A DNA stretch of 64,000 nt, from assembly GCA_937989875.1 (NCBI GenBank), contig CALKBO010000035.1:18235-82234 (forward strand). The letters are read 5' to 3'. The position numbers and the translations under genes were made by a program. Below are positions 23,871-30,900 of the stretch, piece by piece. The notes beneath the pieces were generated by a model. The model was not told the origin of the DNA, made no database searches, and saw nothing but the letters and a program-made list of their open reading frames with translations. Origin of the DNA: an uncultured Collinsella sp. (lineage in GTDB: Bacteria > Actinomycetota > Coriobacteriia > Coriobacteriales > Coriobacteriaceae). Position 1 is the stretch's first letter, and each line of letters begins with the position of its first letter.

Positions 23871-23897
23871 AGGCCCGAACCAATACGGTCCGGGCCT
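23871..23897 (-). terminator. Terminator between pdxR and rubrerythrin genes
   Basis: AGGCCCG (23871-23877) and CGGGCCT (23891-23897) form a stem that is extended by further pairs, and on the minus strand TTTTTCG follows. It serves the rubrerythrin gene, and probably pdxR from the other side. Confidence 0.75.
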
Positions 23898-23931
23898 CAT
23901 CGAGCTTGAGGTTATGTCTCAGGCGGTTGGC

Positions 23932-24492
23932 TTAGCCAAAGTAGCGCTTGAGCAGGCCGGCAAAAGCTTTGCCGTGGCGGGCCTCGTCACGAGCCATCTC
24001 GTGCACGGTGTCGTGGATGGCATCGAGGCCAGCGGCCTTGGCGCGCTTGGCAAGATCGGTCTTGCCGGCGGTGGCGCCGTTCTCGGCCTCAACGCGCATC
24101 TCGAGGTTCTTCTTGGTGGAGTCGGTCACGACCTCGCCCAGGAGCTCGGCGAACTTGGCGGCATGCTCCGCCTCCTCGTGGGCAGCCTTCTCCCAGTACA
24201 GGCCGATCTCGGGATAGCCCTCGCGATGAGCAACACGAGCCATGGCCAGGTACATACCGACCTCAGAGCACTCGCCCTCAAAGTTAGCGCGCAGGTCGGC
24301 AACGATGTCCTCGGAGACGCCCTCCATCTTGGCGACACCCACGACGTGCTCGGCAGCCCACTCGAGCTGGCCCTCCTCCTGCTTCAGGAAACGAGAACCG
24401 GGAACGCCGCACTGGGGGCACTTAAAATCCTCGGGCAGCTGGTCGCCGTCGAACTCTTCCACATAACCGCAAACGGGGCAAACAAACTTCAT
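23932..24492 (-). CDS. Rubrerythrin with N-terminal rubredoxin domain (reverse rubrerythrin)
   Basis: The 186-residue product begins with a rubredoxin-like knuckle pair, CPVCGY and CPQCG, within the first 30 residues. A four-helix di-iron domain follows, with the ligand motifs [14 protein letters not shown] and DEARH. Classical rubrerythrin has the opposite order, so this is the reverse type, which acts as an NADH-linked peroxide and oxygen scavenger in anaerobes. The ATG at 24492 follows GAAAGGAT. It is a single gene. The strong motif set makes the call secure; the electron donor is unknown. Confidence 0.92.
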   Translation of the reverse strand: MKFVCPVCGYVEEFDGDQLPEDFKCPQCGVPGSRFLKQEEGQLEWAAEHVVGVAKMEGVSEDIVADLRANFEGECSEVGMYLAMARVAHREGYPEIGLYWEKAAHEEAEHAAKFAELLGEVVTDSTKKNLEMRVEAENGATAGKTDLAKRAKAAGLDAIHDTVHEMARDEARHGKAFAGLLKRYFG

Positions 24493-24650
24493 GATTTGAT
24501 CCTTTCGATCGATGGCGATTGCGCGCTCGTCCGGTCCCGTAAGGGCCCTCTCCGGACGTGCGTCTTGACGAGTTCTATTATCCATAAATGCGACCAAATG
24601 TGAAGCCTATTAGGAATGATTTTTAATAAAACAATTTTGAGATATGAAGA

Positions 24651-24730
24651 TGTTGATTGATTAACGATTGGCAGGCCGTCTTTGACCGCCGATGAGTACA
24701 ATCGGGCGAGCAAATGTTGACCAATCAACA
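24651..24730. promoter_or_regulatory. Operator-like repeats before the alcohol/aldehyde dehydrogenase operon
   Basis: TGTTGA-CCAA-TCAACA (24715-24730) is a perfect palindrome ending 5 nt before the ribosome site. A related TGTTGA-TTGA-TTAACG lies at 24651-24666. The pair suggests a repressor-controlled promoter; the regulator is not next to the operon. Confidence 0.5.
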
Positions 24731-24748
24731 AATGAAGGAGTTTCCTTT

Positions 24749-25969
24749 ATGCATTTAGCCCGTCGTGCCTGGTGCCGAACATATCAGACGGTTTTTCGCA
24801 TTGCATTGCCGATCCTGCCCTATACCGAGCCGCGCATTTTGGAGCATGCCGAGGATGTGCCCGCGGTGCTTCAAAAGCGCTCGATCCAGAAGGCCCTTAT
24901 CGTGACGGATCCCGGCATTGCCCGTCTGGGGCTCACGGCATCACTCGAGCGTGCGCTTACGGCTCAGGGGATTGGCGTTACGGTCTATGCCGAAACGCGT
25001 ATGAACCCCACAGTCTCGAATGTGGAGGAAGCGGCGGCGCTGTATCGCGAGAACGACTGCCAGGCCATTATCGGCTTTGGCGGTGGTTCGGCCATGGACT
25101 GCGCCAAGGGCGTGGGAGCACGTATCGCGCAGCCAAACAAGCCCATCAACAAGATGCGCGGCCTGTTGCGCGTCCACCGTCTCCTGCCGCTGCTTATTGC
25201 GGTTCCCACTACCGCCGGTACGGGAAGCGAAGTCACGCTCGCGGCGGTTATCACCGATGACGAGACGCACTATAAATACCCCATTAACGACTTTGTGCTT
25301 ATCCCGCGTTTTGCGGTCCACGACCCCGAGTTTACGCGCGGGTTGCCGGCGTCCATTACGGGGCAGACGGGTATGGATGCCCTGACGCATGCTGTCGAGG
25401 CCTTTATCGGGCGAAGCACCACGCCCTATACGCGCAAGATGGCGCGACAGGCGGTTCAGCTCATCCGCGATAATTTGCTTGAGGCCCATGAGCATGGAGA
25501 CAACATGCGTGCGCGTCGCAATATGCTTTCGGCGGCGTATAAGGCGGGCGTTGCCTTTACGCGCTCCTATGTTGGATACGTTCATGCCATCGCACACAGC
25601 TTGGGCGGGCGTTACGGGATTCCGCACGGCTTGGCCAACGCGATCATCCTGCCGCACATGCTTCGCGCTTATGGTGACGCCGCCGCTCCCAAGCTTGCCG
25701 ATCTTGCTCGCATGGCGGGCATTGCGCCGGCTACCGCGCAGGACAGTCTTGCGGCCGAGGCCTTTATCGATTGGGTCGACCGCATGAACGAGGCCCTGGG
25801 AATCCCCAAATATGTCTCGGGTATTCGCCGCTCCGATATTCCGCAAATGGCGGTCCATGCCGATGCCGAGGCCAATCCCCTGTACCCCGTTCCGCTTTTG
25901 ATGGACCGCCCGGAGCTCGAGCATATGTACGAGGTCGTCGCGGGTGGTATGTTTGAGGACGAGAACTAG
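24749..25969 (+). CDS. Iron-containing (group III) alcohol dehydrogenase
   Basis: The 406-residue NAD(P)-dependent enzyme interconverts alcohols and aldehydes. GGGSAMDCAKG near residue 112 is the dinucleotide-binding loop, and TTAGTGSEVT follows. The metal ligands are recognisable in TGMDALTHAVEAF and HAIAHSLGGRYGIPHGLANA. The N-terminus, with several basic residues and a hydrophobic stretch, is longer than in most family members. The ATG at 24749 follows AAGGAG. The aldehyde dehydrogenase starts 8 nt downstream, so the pair can oxidise an alcohol to an acid or run in reverse. The substrate is not defined. Confidence 0.9.
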   Translation: MHLARRAWCRTYQTVFRIALPILPYTEPRILEHAEDVPAVLQKRSIQKALIVTDPGIARLGLTASLERALTAQGIGVTVYAETRMNPTVSNVEEAAALYRENDCQAIIGFGGGSAMDCAKGVGARIAQPNKPINKMRGLLRVHRLLPLLIAVPTTAGTGSEVTLAAVITDDETHYKYPINDFVLIPRFAVHDPEFTRGLPASITGQTGMDALTHAVEAFIGRSTTPYTRKMARQAVQLIRDNLLEAHEHGDNMRARRNMLSAAYKAGVAFTRSYVGYVHAIAHSLGGRYGIPHGLANAIILPHMLRAYGDAAAPKLADLARMAGIAPATAQDSLAAEAFIDWVDRMNEALGIPKYVSGIRRSDIPQMAVHADAEANPLYPVPLLMDRPELEHMYEVVAGGMFEDEN

Positions 25970-25977
25970 GAGGGTCC

Positions 25978-27357
25978 ATGAACACCGAGGAAATTGCGCG
26001 CATCGTCGGCGATCAGCGCGCCTACTTTAAGACGCACGCCACGTTTGATGTTGATGCTCGACGTCGTGCACTCGTGAGTTTACGCGATGCGGTGCGGGCC
26101 CACGAGGCCGATATTGCCCATGCGCTCAAGACCGATTTGGGAAAGTCGCATGACGAGGCCTATATGTGCGAGATCGGCACGTCGCTTTCCGAGATTCGTC
26201 ATCAGATTGCGCATGTGGCTCGATGGAGTCGTCCGCGCCTGCGTCCGTGTGACCTTGCCAATGCCGTGAGCGTGTGCAAAACGCAAGCCGTGCCCTATGG
26301 CGTCACGCTCATCATGGCGCCCTGGAACTATCCGTTTTTGCTGACGCTCGAGCCGCTCGCTGGCGCCCTTGCCGCGGGCAATACTGTGGTCATCAAGCCG
26401 AGCGCCTATGCTCCGGCTTCGAGCGCGGTGCTCAAGCAAATCTGTGAAGAGGCATTTGATCCGCGCCTGGTGATGGTTGTCGAGGGCGGGCGCGCCGAAA
26501 ACGAAGCGCTGCTCGACGAGTGCTGGGACAAGATCTTCTTTACCGGTAGCGTTCCGGTCGGCAAGCTCGTTATGGAGCGCGCAAGTAAAAACCTTACGCC
26601 CGTGACGCTTGAACTGGGTGGAAAGAGTCCCTGCATCGTGGATGCGACGGCAAACTTGAAGGTCGCGGCGCGGCGTATCGCCTTTGGCAAATGGCTCAAC
26701 GTGGGGCAGACCTGCGTGGCGCCCGACTACCTGCTGGTCGATACGCGCGTGCACGACGAGCTGCTGGGCCTCATCAAGGAAGAGACCCGCCGTATGTTTG
26801 GCGAGCATCCGCTCGATAACGAGGATTACGGGCATATCGTCAACGCCAAGCATTTTGCGCGCGTGCGCGGGCTGATCGATCCCGATAAGGTCGTGCTTGG
26901 AGGCACCGCGCGGGAGACTTCGCTGAAGATCGAGCCGACGATTTTGGACGGCGTGACCCCCGATGACGCCGTGATGCAGGAGGAGATCTTCGGTCCCATC
27001 TTGCCGGTGCTGACGTTTGAGAGCCTAGACGAGGCCGAAGCGTTTATTACGGATCGTCCGACGCCGCTGGCCCTGTATATCTTTAGTCAGGATCGCGCAG
27101 TTCAGCAGCGCTTCATGCGTTACGTGCCCTTTGGCGGTGGCTGTGTCAACGACACGATCATGCACTTGGCTACGAGCCATATGGGCTTTGGCGGCATGGG
27201 CGCGAGCGGTATGGGGCGGTACCATGGACGCGAGAGCTTCGATACGTTTAGCCACAAGAAGAGTATCGTGAACAAGGCAACTTGGCTGGACGTGCCGTTT
27301 CGGTATGCGCCCTACGCAAGCTGGAAGCACAAGTTCGTGCGCATGTTTGTGCATTAG
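25978..27357 (+). CDS. Aldehyde dehydrogenase, class 3-like
   Basis: The 459-residue enzyme oxidises aldehydes with NAD(P)+. It has class 3/fatty-aldehyde features: APWNYPFLLTLEPL, the FTGSVPVGK cofactor loop, the general base in LELGGKSP, and the catalytic Cys in GQTCVAPDY. The EEIFGPILPV and GFGGMGASGMGRYHG segments follow. A basic, aromatic C-terminus after the catalytic domain resembles the membrane-facing tail of fatty-aldehyde dehydrogenases. AGGAGGG precedes the ATG. It forms an operon with the alcohol dehydrogenase, and a terminator follows. Confidence 0.92.
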   Translation: MNTEEIARIVGDQRAYFKTHATFDVDARRRALVSLRDAVRAHEADIAHALKTDLGKSHDEAYMCEIGTSLSEIRHQIAHVARWSRPRLRPCDLANAVSVCKTQAVPYGVTLIMAPWNYPFLLTLEPLAGALAAGNTVVIKPSAYAPASSAVLKQICEEAFDPRLVMVVEGGRAENEALLDECWDKIFFTGSVPVGKLVMERASKNLTPVTLELGGKSPCIVDATANLKVAARRIAFGKWLNVGQTCVAPDYLLVDTRVHDELLGLIKEETRRMFGEHPLDNEDYGHIVNAKHFARVRGLIDPDKVVLGGTARETSLKIEPTILDGVTPDDAVMQEEIFGPILPVLTFESLDEAEAFITDRPTPLALYIFSQDRAVQQRFMRYVPFGGGCVNDTIMHLATSHMGFGGMGASGMGRYHGRESFDTFSHKKSIVNKATWLDVPFRYAPYASWKHKFVRMFVH

Positions 27358-27365
27358 AAAAGGGC

Positions 27366-27404
27366 GCAGGTAATACGAACAAGTGTTCCTATTACCTGCA
27401 TTTT
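27366..27404 (+). terminator. Terminator of the alcohol/aldehyde dehydrogenase operon
   Basis: GCAGGTAATA (27366-27375) pairs with TATTACCTGC (27390-27399) and is followed by ATTTT. It starts 8 nt past the operon's last stop codon. Confidence 0.75.
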
Positions 27405-27462
27405 GCGTTAGACTACTGTTATGGAGCACGGATGGGCCAACTCCCTTTAGAAGGGATTTGGT

Positions 27463-27546
27463 ATGAACGTAAGCGATGTTATTTCGTTATTGGCGTTGTT
27501 GATTGCGGCTATCGAACTCGGTCTGTTTATCGGCCGAATGAAATAG
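27463..27546 (+). CDS. 27-residue membrane peptide resembling holin-like type I toxins
   Basis: The sequence encodes MNVSDVISLLALLIAAIELG and seven further residues ending GRMK. It is a single hydrophobic helix with a short polar head and a basic end. Size, start and helix match the TxpA/holin-like small toxins of Firmicutes, which insert into the membrane and are silenced by an antisense RNA. AAGGGAT lies about 7 nt before the ATG. Immediately after the stop is a CCGCCC-N-GACGG hairpin of the kind I recall behind those toxin genes. No partner protein is apparent. The call is an inference from pattern. Confidence 0.55.
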   Translation: MNVSDVISLLALLIAAIELGLFIGRMK

Positions 27547-27571
27547 CCGCCCCCGCGTAAGCGAAGACGGC
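27546..27571. terminator. Hairpin abutting the small toxin-like gene
   Basis: GCCG at 27546-27549 pairs with CGGC at 27568-27571, with an inner CGC-GTAA-GCG stem. In type I toxin loci this position often holds the shared end of toxin mRNA and antisense RNA. The 211 bp that follow, up to 27782, contain no supported gene. Confidence 0.4.
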
Positions 27572-27782
27572 CACTTCTCACGATGAAAACGTGTATCGGA
27601 GTTGGCAAGACCCGCGGCAACGAGTGCCATCCGTGTTCCTATCTTATCTGCAAGCGTTCTGTCGCGCAAGCGTTGAGGCAAACGATTGAAGGACGCAGAC
27701 AGGATGTATTTGTGTCCGCACGGGACCGTAGACTTCTCAATAAGGTTACACACCGGTTTATCCGGCCGTTAGAGGAGCTGCT

Positions 27783-28109
27783 ATGTACGAGCCTTCGCGT
27801 GTTCTTCTGTCATTTCACATTGCAGGATTTCAGTATGCCGATGGCGCCTTGGTCTTGGGCGATCTTAAAGCGGGCGATAAACTGACGCTGTGTGCCGAGC
27901 GCGATAATCCCCATGACCCCGAGGCAGTTGCGATCTACTATGGCAAGACCAAACTTGGCTACGTTCCGGGAAACGAGGTCGGCCCACTGTCCCTGATGAT
28001 GTATTACGGCCACGAGGACGTATTTGAGGCCCGTGTGCAACAGGTTGCCCCCGAACGCAGCCCGTGGCATCAGGTGCGCGTTGGCCTCTATGTGGTGGAT
28101 GCTCGCTAG
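27783..28109 (+). CDS. HIRAN-domain protein
   Basis: The 108-residue product matches the HIRAN fold almost end to end. It opens FHIAGFQYADG, then has a LKAGDKLTLCAERDNPHDPEAVAIYY core, with the NPHDPEAV signature that is the most conserved part of the domain. LGYVPGNE follows. HIRAN domains bind single-stranded or damaged DNA ends and occur alone or attached to helicases and nucleases. GAGGAGCTGCT precedes the ATG. It is first in a close run with an acidic small protein and a phosphoesterase (18- and 11-nt gaps). A DNA-repair role is plausible but unproven. Confidence 0.85.
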   Translation: MYEPSRVLLSFHIAGFQYADGALVLGDLKAGDKLTLCAERDNPHDPEAVAIYYGKTKLGYVPGNEVGPLSLMMYYGHEDVFEARVQQVAPERSPWHQVRVGLYVVDAR

Positions 28110-28127
28110 TCGGCAAGGGAGGCGGCC

Positions 28128-28361
28128 ATGTTTGATGACGACGACCTATTCAATCTGACAGACGATTCGTTTGAGTGGGATCTGCTACTCGATGACGATG
28201 AGTTGGAGCAGGATCGTAGGAAACGGCAGGGCAAGAAAACTCAGGGTGACGCTTCGAAAAAGCAAACAAGCGCCGCCGCGGACTGTTCGGTGGGCTCTTT
28301 GGATAACCGCCGCATCGCTACGTCTGTATACTTAGCACGAGTTGAACACGTTGCGAAATGA
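28128..28361 (+). CDS. Small acidic hypothetical protein
   Basis: The 77-residue product starts MFDDDDLFNLTDDSFEWDLLLDDD, so the first 27 residues are strongly acidic. A Lys/Arg-rich middle and a neutral tail follow. I do not recognise a family. It sits 18 nt after the HIRAN gene and 11 nt before the phosphoesterase gene, with AAGGGAGG at good spacing before its ATG, so it is probably translated as part of that operon. The acidic head could mimic DNA or bind a basic partner; this is speculation. Confidence 0.6.
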   Translation: MFDDDDLFNLTDDSFEWDLLLDDDELEQDRRKRQGKKTQGDASKKQTSAAADCSVGSLDNRRIATSVYLARVEHVAK

Positions 28362-28372
28362 GGACATAGACG

Positions 28373-28918
28373 ATGATGTGGTTTACCGCCGACCTGCACC
28401 TGGGCGATACGAATACCTTGCACGATATGGATCGGCCGTTTGATTCGGTCGAGGAGATGAACCGCAAGGTCATCGATGCCGTCAATGAGTGCGTGGCGGC
28501 GGACGACCGTCTCTATATTCTGGGTGACTTTACTTATCGTTTGCCCCTGGCGGAGGCGGTGCGCCTGCGCGAACGCATCGAATGCCAGAACGTAACGCTC
28601 ATCCGTGGTAACCATGACGGCGACTGGGAAGATCCAGCTGCGCCCCAAATCTGGGATGACGTGCGCGATTATCTGGAAGTCGCTCCCGGTTACGCCAAAG
28701 GCCATCGCCTGGTAATGAGCCACTACCCCATGCTCAGCTGGAATGGAAAGGCGCGTGGCGCCATCATGCTGCACGGGCATATCCACAGCAGGGGAGACCG
28801 CACCAACGCGCGCAACCGCGATCGCGAACGCCCGATCCTGCGCTATGACGTTGGCCTTGATGCCAACGACTACAGACCCGTAAGCCGTGACCAAATCCTT
28901 GACTTCTTTGGACTGTAA
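28373..28918 (+). CDS. Calcineurin-like metallophosphoesterase
   Basis: The 181-residue enzyme has the full set of metallophosphoesterase motifs: DLHLGD near the N-terminus, LGDF, RGNHDGD, SHYP, and HGHIHS. These place two metal ions for phosphoester hydrolysis. It resembles the small YfcE-like and phage-type members, which cleave phosphodiesters or nucleotides. The start is the ATG at 28373, or the next codon; AGGA lies about 9 nt upstream. It is third in the run after the HIRAN and acidic proteins. The substrate is unknown. Confidence 0.85.
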   Translation: MMWFTADLHLGDTNTLHDMDRPFDSVEEMNRKVIDAVNECVAADDRLYILGDFTYRLPLAEAVRLRERIECQNVTLIRGNHDGDWEDPAAPQIWDDVRDYLEVAPGYAKGHRLVMSHYPMLSWNGKARGAIMLHGHIHSRGDRTNARNRDRERPILRYDVGLDANDYRPVSRDQILDFFGL

Positions 28919-28937
28919 TTTTCAAACTGTCACTCAA

Positions 28938-28972
28938 ACCACCACAAAGGGGACAGGCACCTTTGTGGTGGT
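28938..28972. repeat. Palindromic element with GGGGACAGG core (element 1)
   Basis: Perfect 13-bp arms (28938-28950 and 28960-28972) flank the 9-nt loop GGACAGGCA. It lies 19 nt after the phosphoesterase stop. A second hairpin at 43048-43082 has a different stem but the same GGGACAGG core, which points to a dispersed REP-like family rather than two terminators. Confidence 0.7.
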
Positions 28973-29068
28973 CCTGGCGCCGTTGCCATTATGGCGGCGG
29001 CGCCTTTTTTGTCCGTGCGGCGCGGTAGAGTGTAGCCGGTTGATATTTGCGTCCATCGAGGAGCTGCT

Positions 29069-30826
29069 ATGAACGAGATCAAGTGCCCGCATTGCGGCGA
29101 AGTTTTTAAGGTCGATGCGTCCGGCTATGCGGATATCGTCAAGCAAGTACGCGATGCCGAGTTTTCGCGCGACCTGGACGAGCGTGTGAAGGCAGTCCAG
29201 CGCGAGGGCGAGCAGGCGCTGGAGCTTGAGCGCTCGCGTTCGACGGCTGCCTTGCAGGAGGCAGAGTCTCAGCGCAACGCTCAGCTTGTCGAGCAGAAGA
29301 ACACTGCGGATCAGAAACTGGCGCAAGAGGTTGCCAAGCGCGATGCTGAGCTTGCCGAGCTGCGCGCTAAGCTCGAGGGCGCTGCCGCAGAGCGCGAGAG
29401 TGCAAGCCAGCGCGCGGCGGTAGAGGCACGAGCCAATGCTCAAAAGGAAAATGCCGAACTCCAGCGTGAGATTGATAGCCTGCGTGCGCAGCTTGGGCGC
29501 AAAGATGACGAAGCAAAGCTTGCCGAGTCGGCGGCGCGCAACGCTGCTCAAAACGATTTAGCTGCACGCGACGCTCAGATTGCCGAGCTACAGGCCAGGC
29601 TTGCCGCGGCGGACAAGGCCCAGGAGATGGCGCTTGCCGCTGCCGCGGCAGAGTCGCAGCGTGAGCTCGATGCCGCTCGCAGCGAGGCCGAGCGCGCGCT
29701 TGCTGACTATCGCGCGAAGGTGCAAGAGAAGTTTTCCGCCGCAAAGGCTCAGTCCGAGCAAGAGGCCGAGGGCCTGCGTGCCCAGCTGCGCGAGCAGGAA
29801 CTGATGGCAAAAATGAACCTGTCGAAGGCGGTCGCCGCGGCGGAGCGAGAGCGCGATGAGGCGCGTGCCAAACTGACGAGCGAGCTGGCGGTGCGCGATT
29901 CTCGCGAGGAACAGGCCAAGGCGGCACACGAGCTCGAGCTTGCGCAGGCCAAGCGTGCGAGTGACGAGTTGATTCGCTACAAGGACGAAGAGATTGAGCG
30001 TCTTAAGGACATGAAGGTACGCCTGTCCACCAAGATGGTGGGCGAGTCGCTCGAGCAGCACTGTGAGACCGAGTTTAACCGCCTACGCATGACAGCGTTT
30101 CCTAACGCGTACTTCGAGAAGGATAACGATGCGTCCGAGGGCACCAAGGGCGACTTTATCTTCCGCGAGTGCGATGCGAGCGGCAACGAGGTCATTTCGA
30201 TTATGTTCGAGATGAAAAACGAGAACGATGAGACAGCGACCAAGCACAAGAACGAGGACTTCTTTAAGAAACTCGATCACGATCGTCGCCAGAAAGGCTG
30301 TGAGTACGCGGTGCTCTGCACACTGCTCGAGCCCGAAAGCGAGCTCTATAACGCAGGGATAGTCGACGTGAGCTATCGCTACGAGAAGATGTACGTGATC
30401 CGCCCGCAGTTCTTCATTCCCATGATCACGCTGCTGCGCAACGCCGCCATGGGTTCGCTGCGCTATAAGCAGGAGCTGGCGGAGTACAAGCAGCAGAACA
30501 TCGACGTCACGAACTTCGAGGCCAAGATGGAGAAGTTCAAGAACGACTTCGGCCGCAACTATGAGCTTGCGAGCCGTAAGTTCCAGACGGCGATCGAGGA
30601 GATTGACAAGACGATTAGCCATCTGCAGAAAACCAAGGAGGCGTTGCTGTCCTCCGAGAACAATTTACGTCTAGCCAACAAGAAGGCCGACGATCTTACC
30701 ATTCGCAAGCTCACCTGGGGCAACAAGACCATGAAGGCGGCGTTTGACGAGGCGCACGGGGCTGCGACAGGGGCAAACGATGAGCCCGCCGAGGCGGATT
30801 CGTATGAGGTCGAGGATGCCGAGTAG
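29069..30826 (+). CDS. DUF2130 coiled-coil protein with possible PD-(D/E)xK nuclease core
   Basis: The 585-residue product begins CPHCGEVF, a short zinc-knuckle-like start. A long Ala/Glu/Arg-rich coiled coil follows from about residue 25 to 320. The C-terminal DUF2130 domain contains GDFIF, then [13 protein letters not shown], then [20 protein letters not shown]. The D...ExK spacing is that of a PD-(D/E)xK nuclease core; this is my reading, and activity is unproven. GAGGAGCTGCT precedes the ATG. It follows the HIRAN-phosphoesterase run after 150 bp. DNA metabolism is a reasonable guess from the neighbours. Confidence 0.82.
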   Translation: MNEIKCPHCGEVFKVDASGYADIVKQVRDAEFSRDLDERVKAVQREGEQALELERSRSTAALQEAESQRNAQLVEQKNTADQKLAQEVAKRDAELAELRAKLEGAAAERESASQRAAVEARANAQKENAELQREIDSLRAQLGRKDDEAKLAESAARNAAQNDLAARDAQIAELQARLAAADKAQEMALAAAAAESQRELDAARSEAERALADYRAKVQEKFSAAKAQSEQEAEGLRAQLREQELMAKMNLSKAVAAAERERDEARAKLTSELAVRDSREEQAKAAHELELAQAKRASDELIRYKDEEIERLKDMKVRLSTKMVGESLEQHCETEFNRLRMTAFPNAYFEKDNDASEGTKGDFIFRECDASGNEVISIMFEMKNENDETATKHKNEDFFKKLDHDRRQKGCEYAVLCTLLEPESELYNAGIVDVSYRYEKMYVIRPQFFIPMITLLRNAAMGSLRYKQELAEYKQQNIDVTNFEAKMEKFKNDFGRNYELASRKFQTAIEEIDKTISHLQKTKEALLSSENNLRLANKKADDLTIRKLTWGNKTMKAAFDEAHGAATGANDEPAEADSYEVEDAE

Positions 30827-30848
30827 GGGATAGCGTATAGTGCAAAAA

Positions 30849-30880
30849 CGGGGCCGCTGGCGATATTGCCAACGGCCCCG
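30849..30880. terminator. Terminator between DUF2130 and the DUF3516-type helicase gene
   Basis: CGGGGCCG (30849-30856) and CGGCCCCG (30873-30880) form a stem with inner TGGC/GCCA pairs. TTTTTG follows on the minus strand. The flanking genes converge. Confidence 0.78.
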
Positions 30881-30900
30881 CTTCGTTCCAGTATGTACGG

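Noticed and set aside
27583..27885. 100-residue open frame between the toxin-like gene and the HIRAN gene
   Set aside because: It has no ribosome site and overlaps the HIRAN start in another frame; no family is recognisable.
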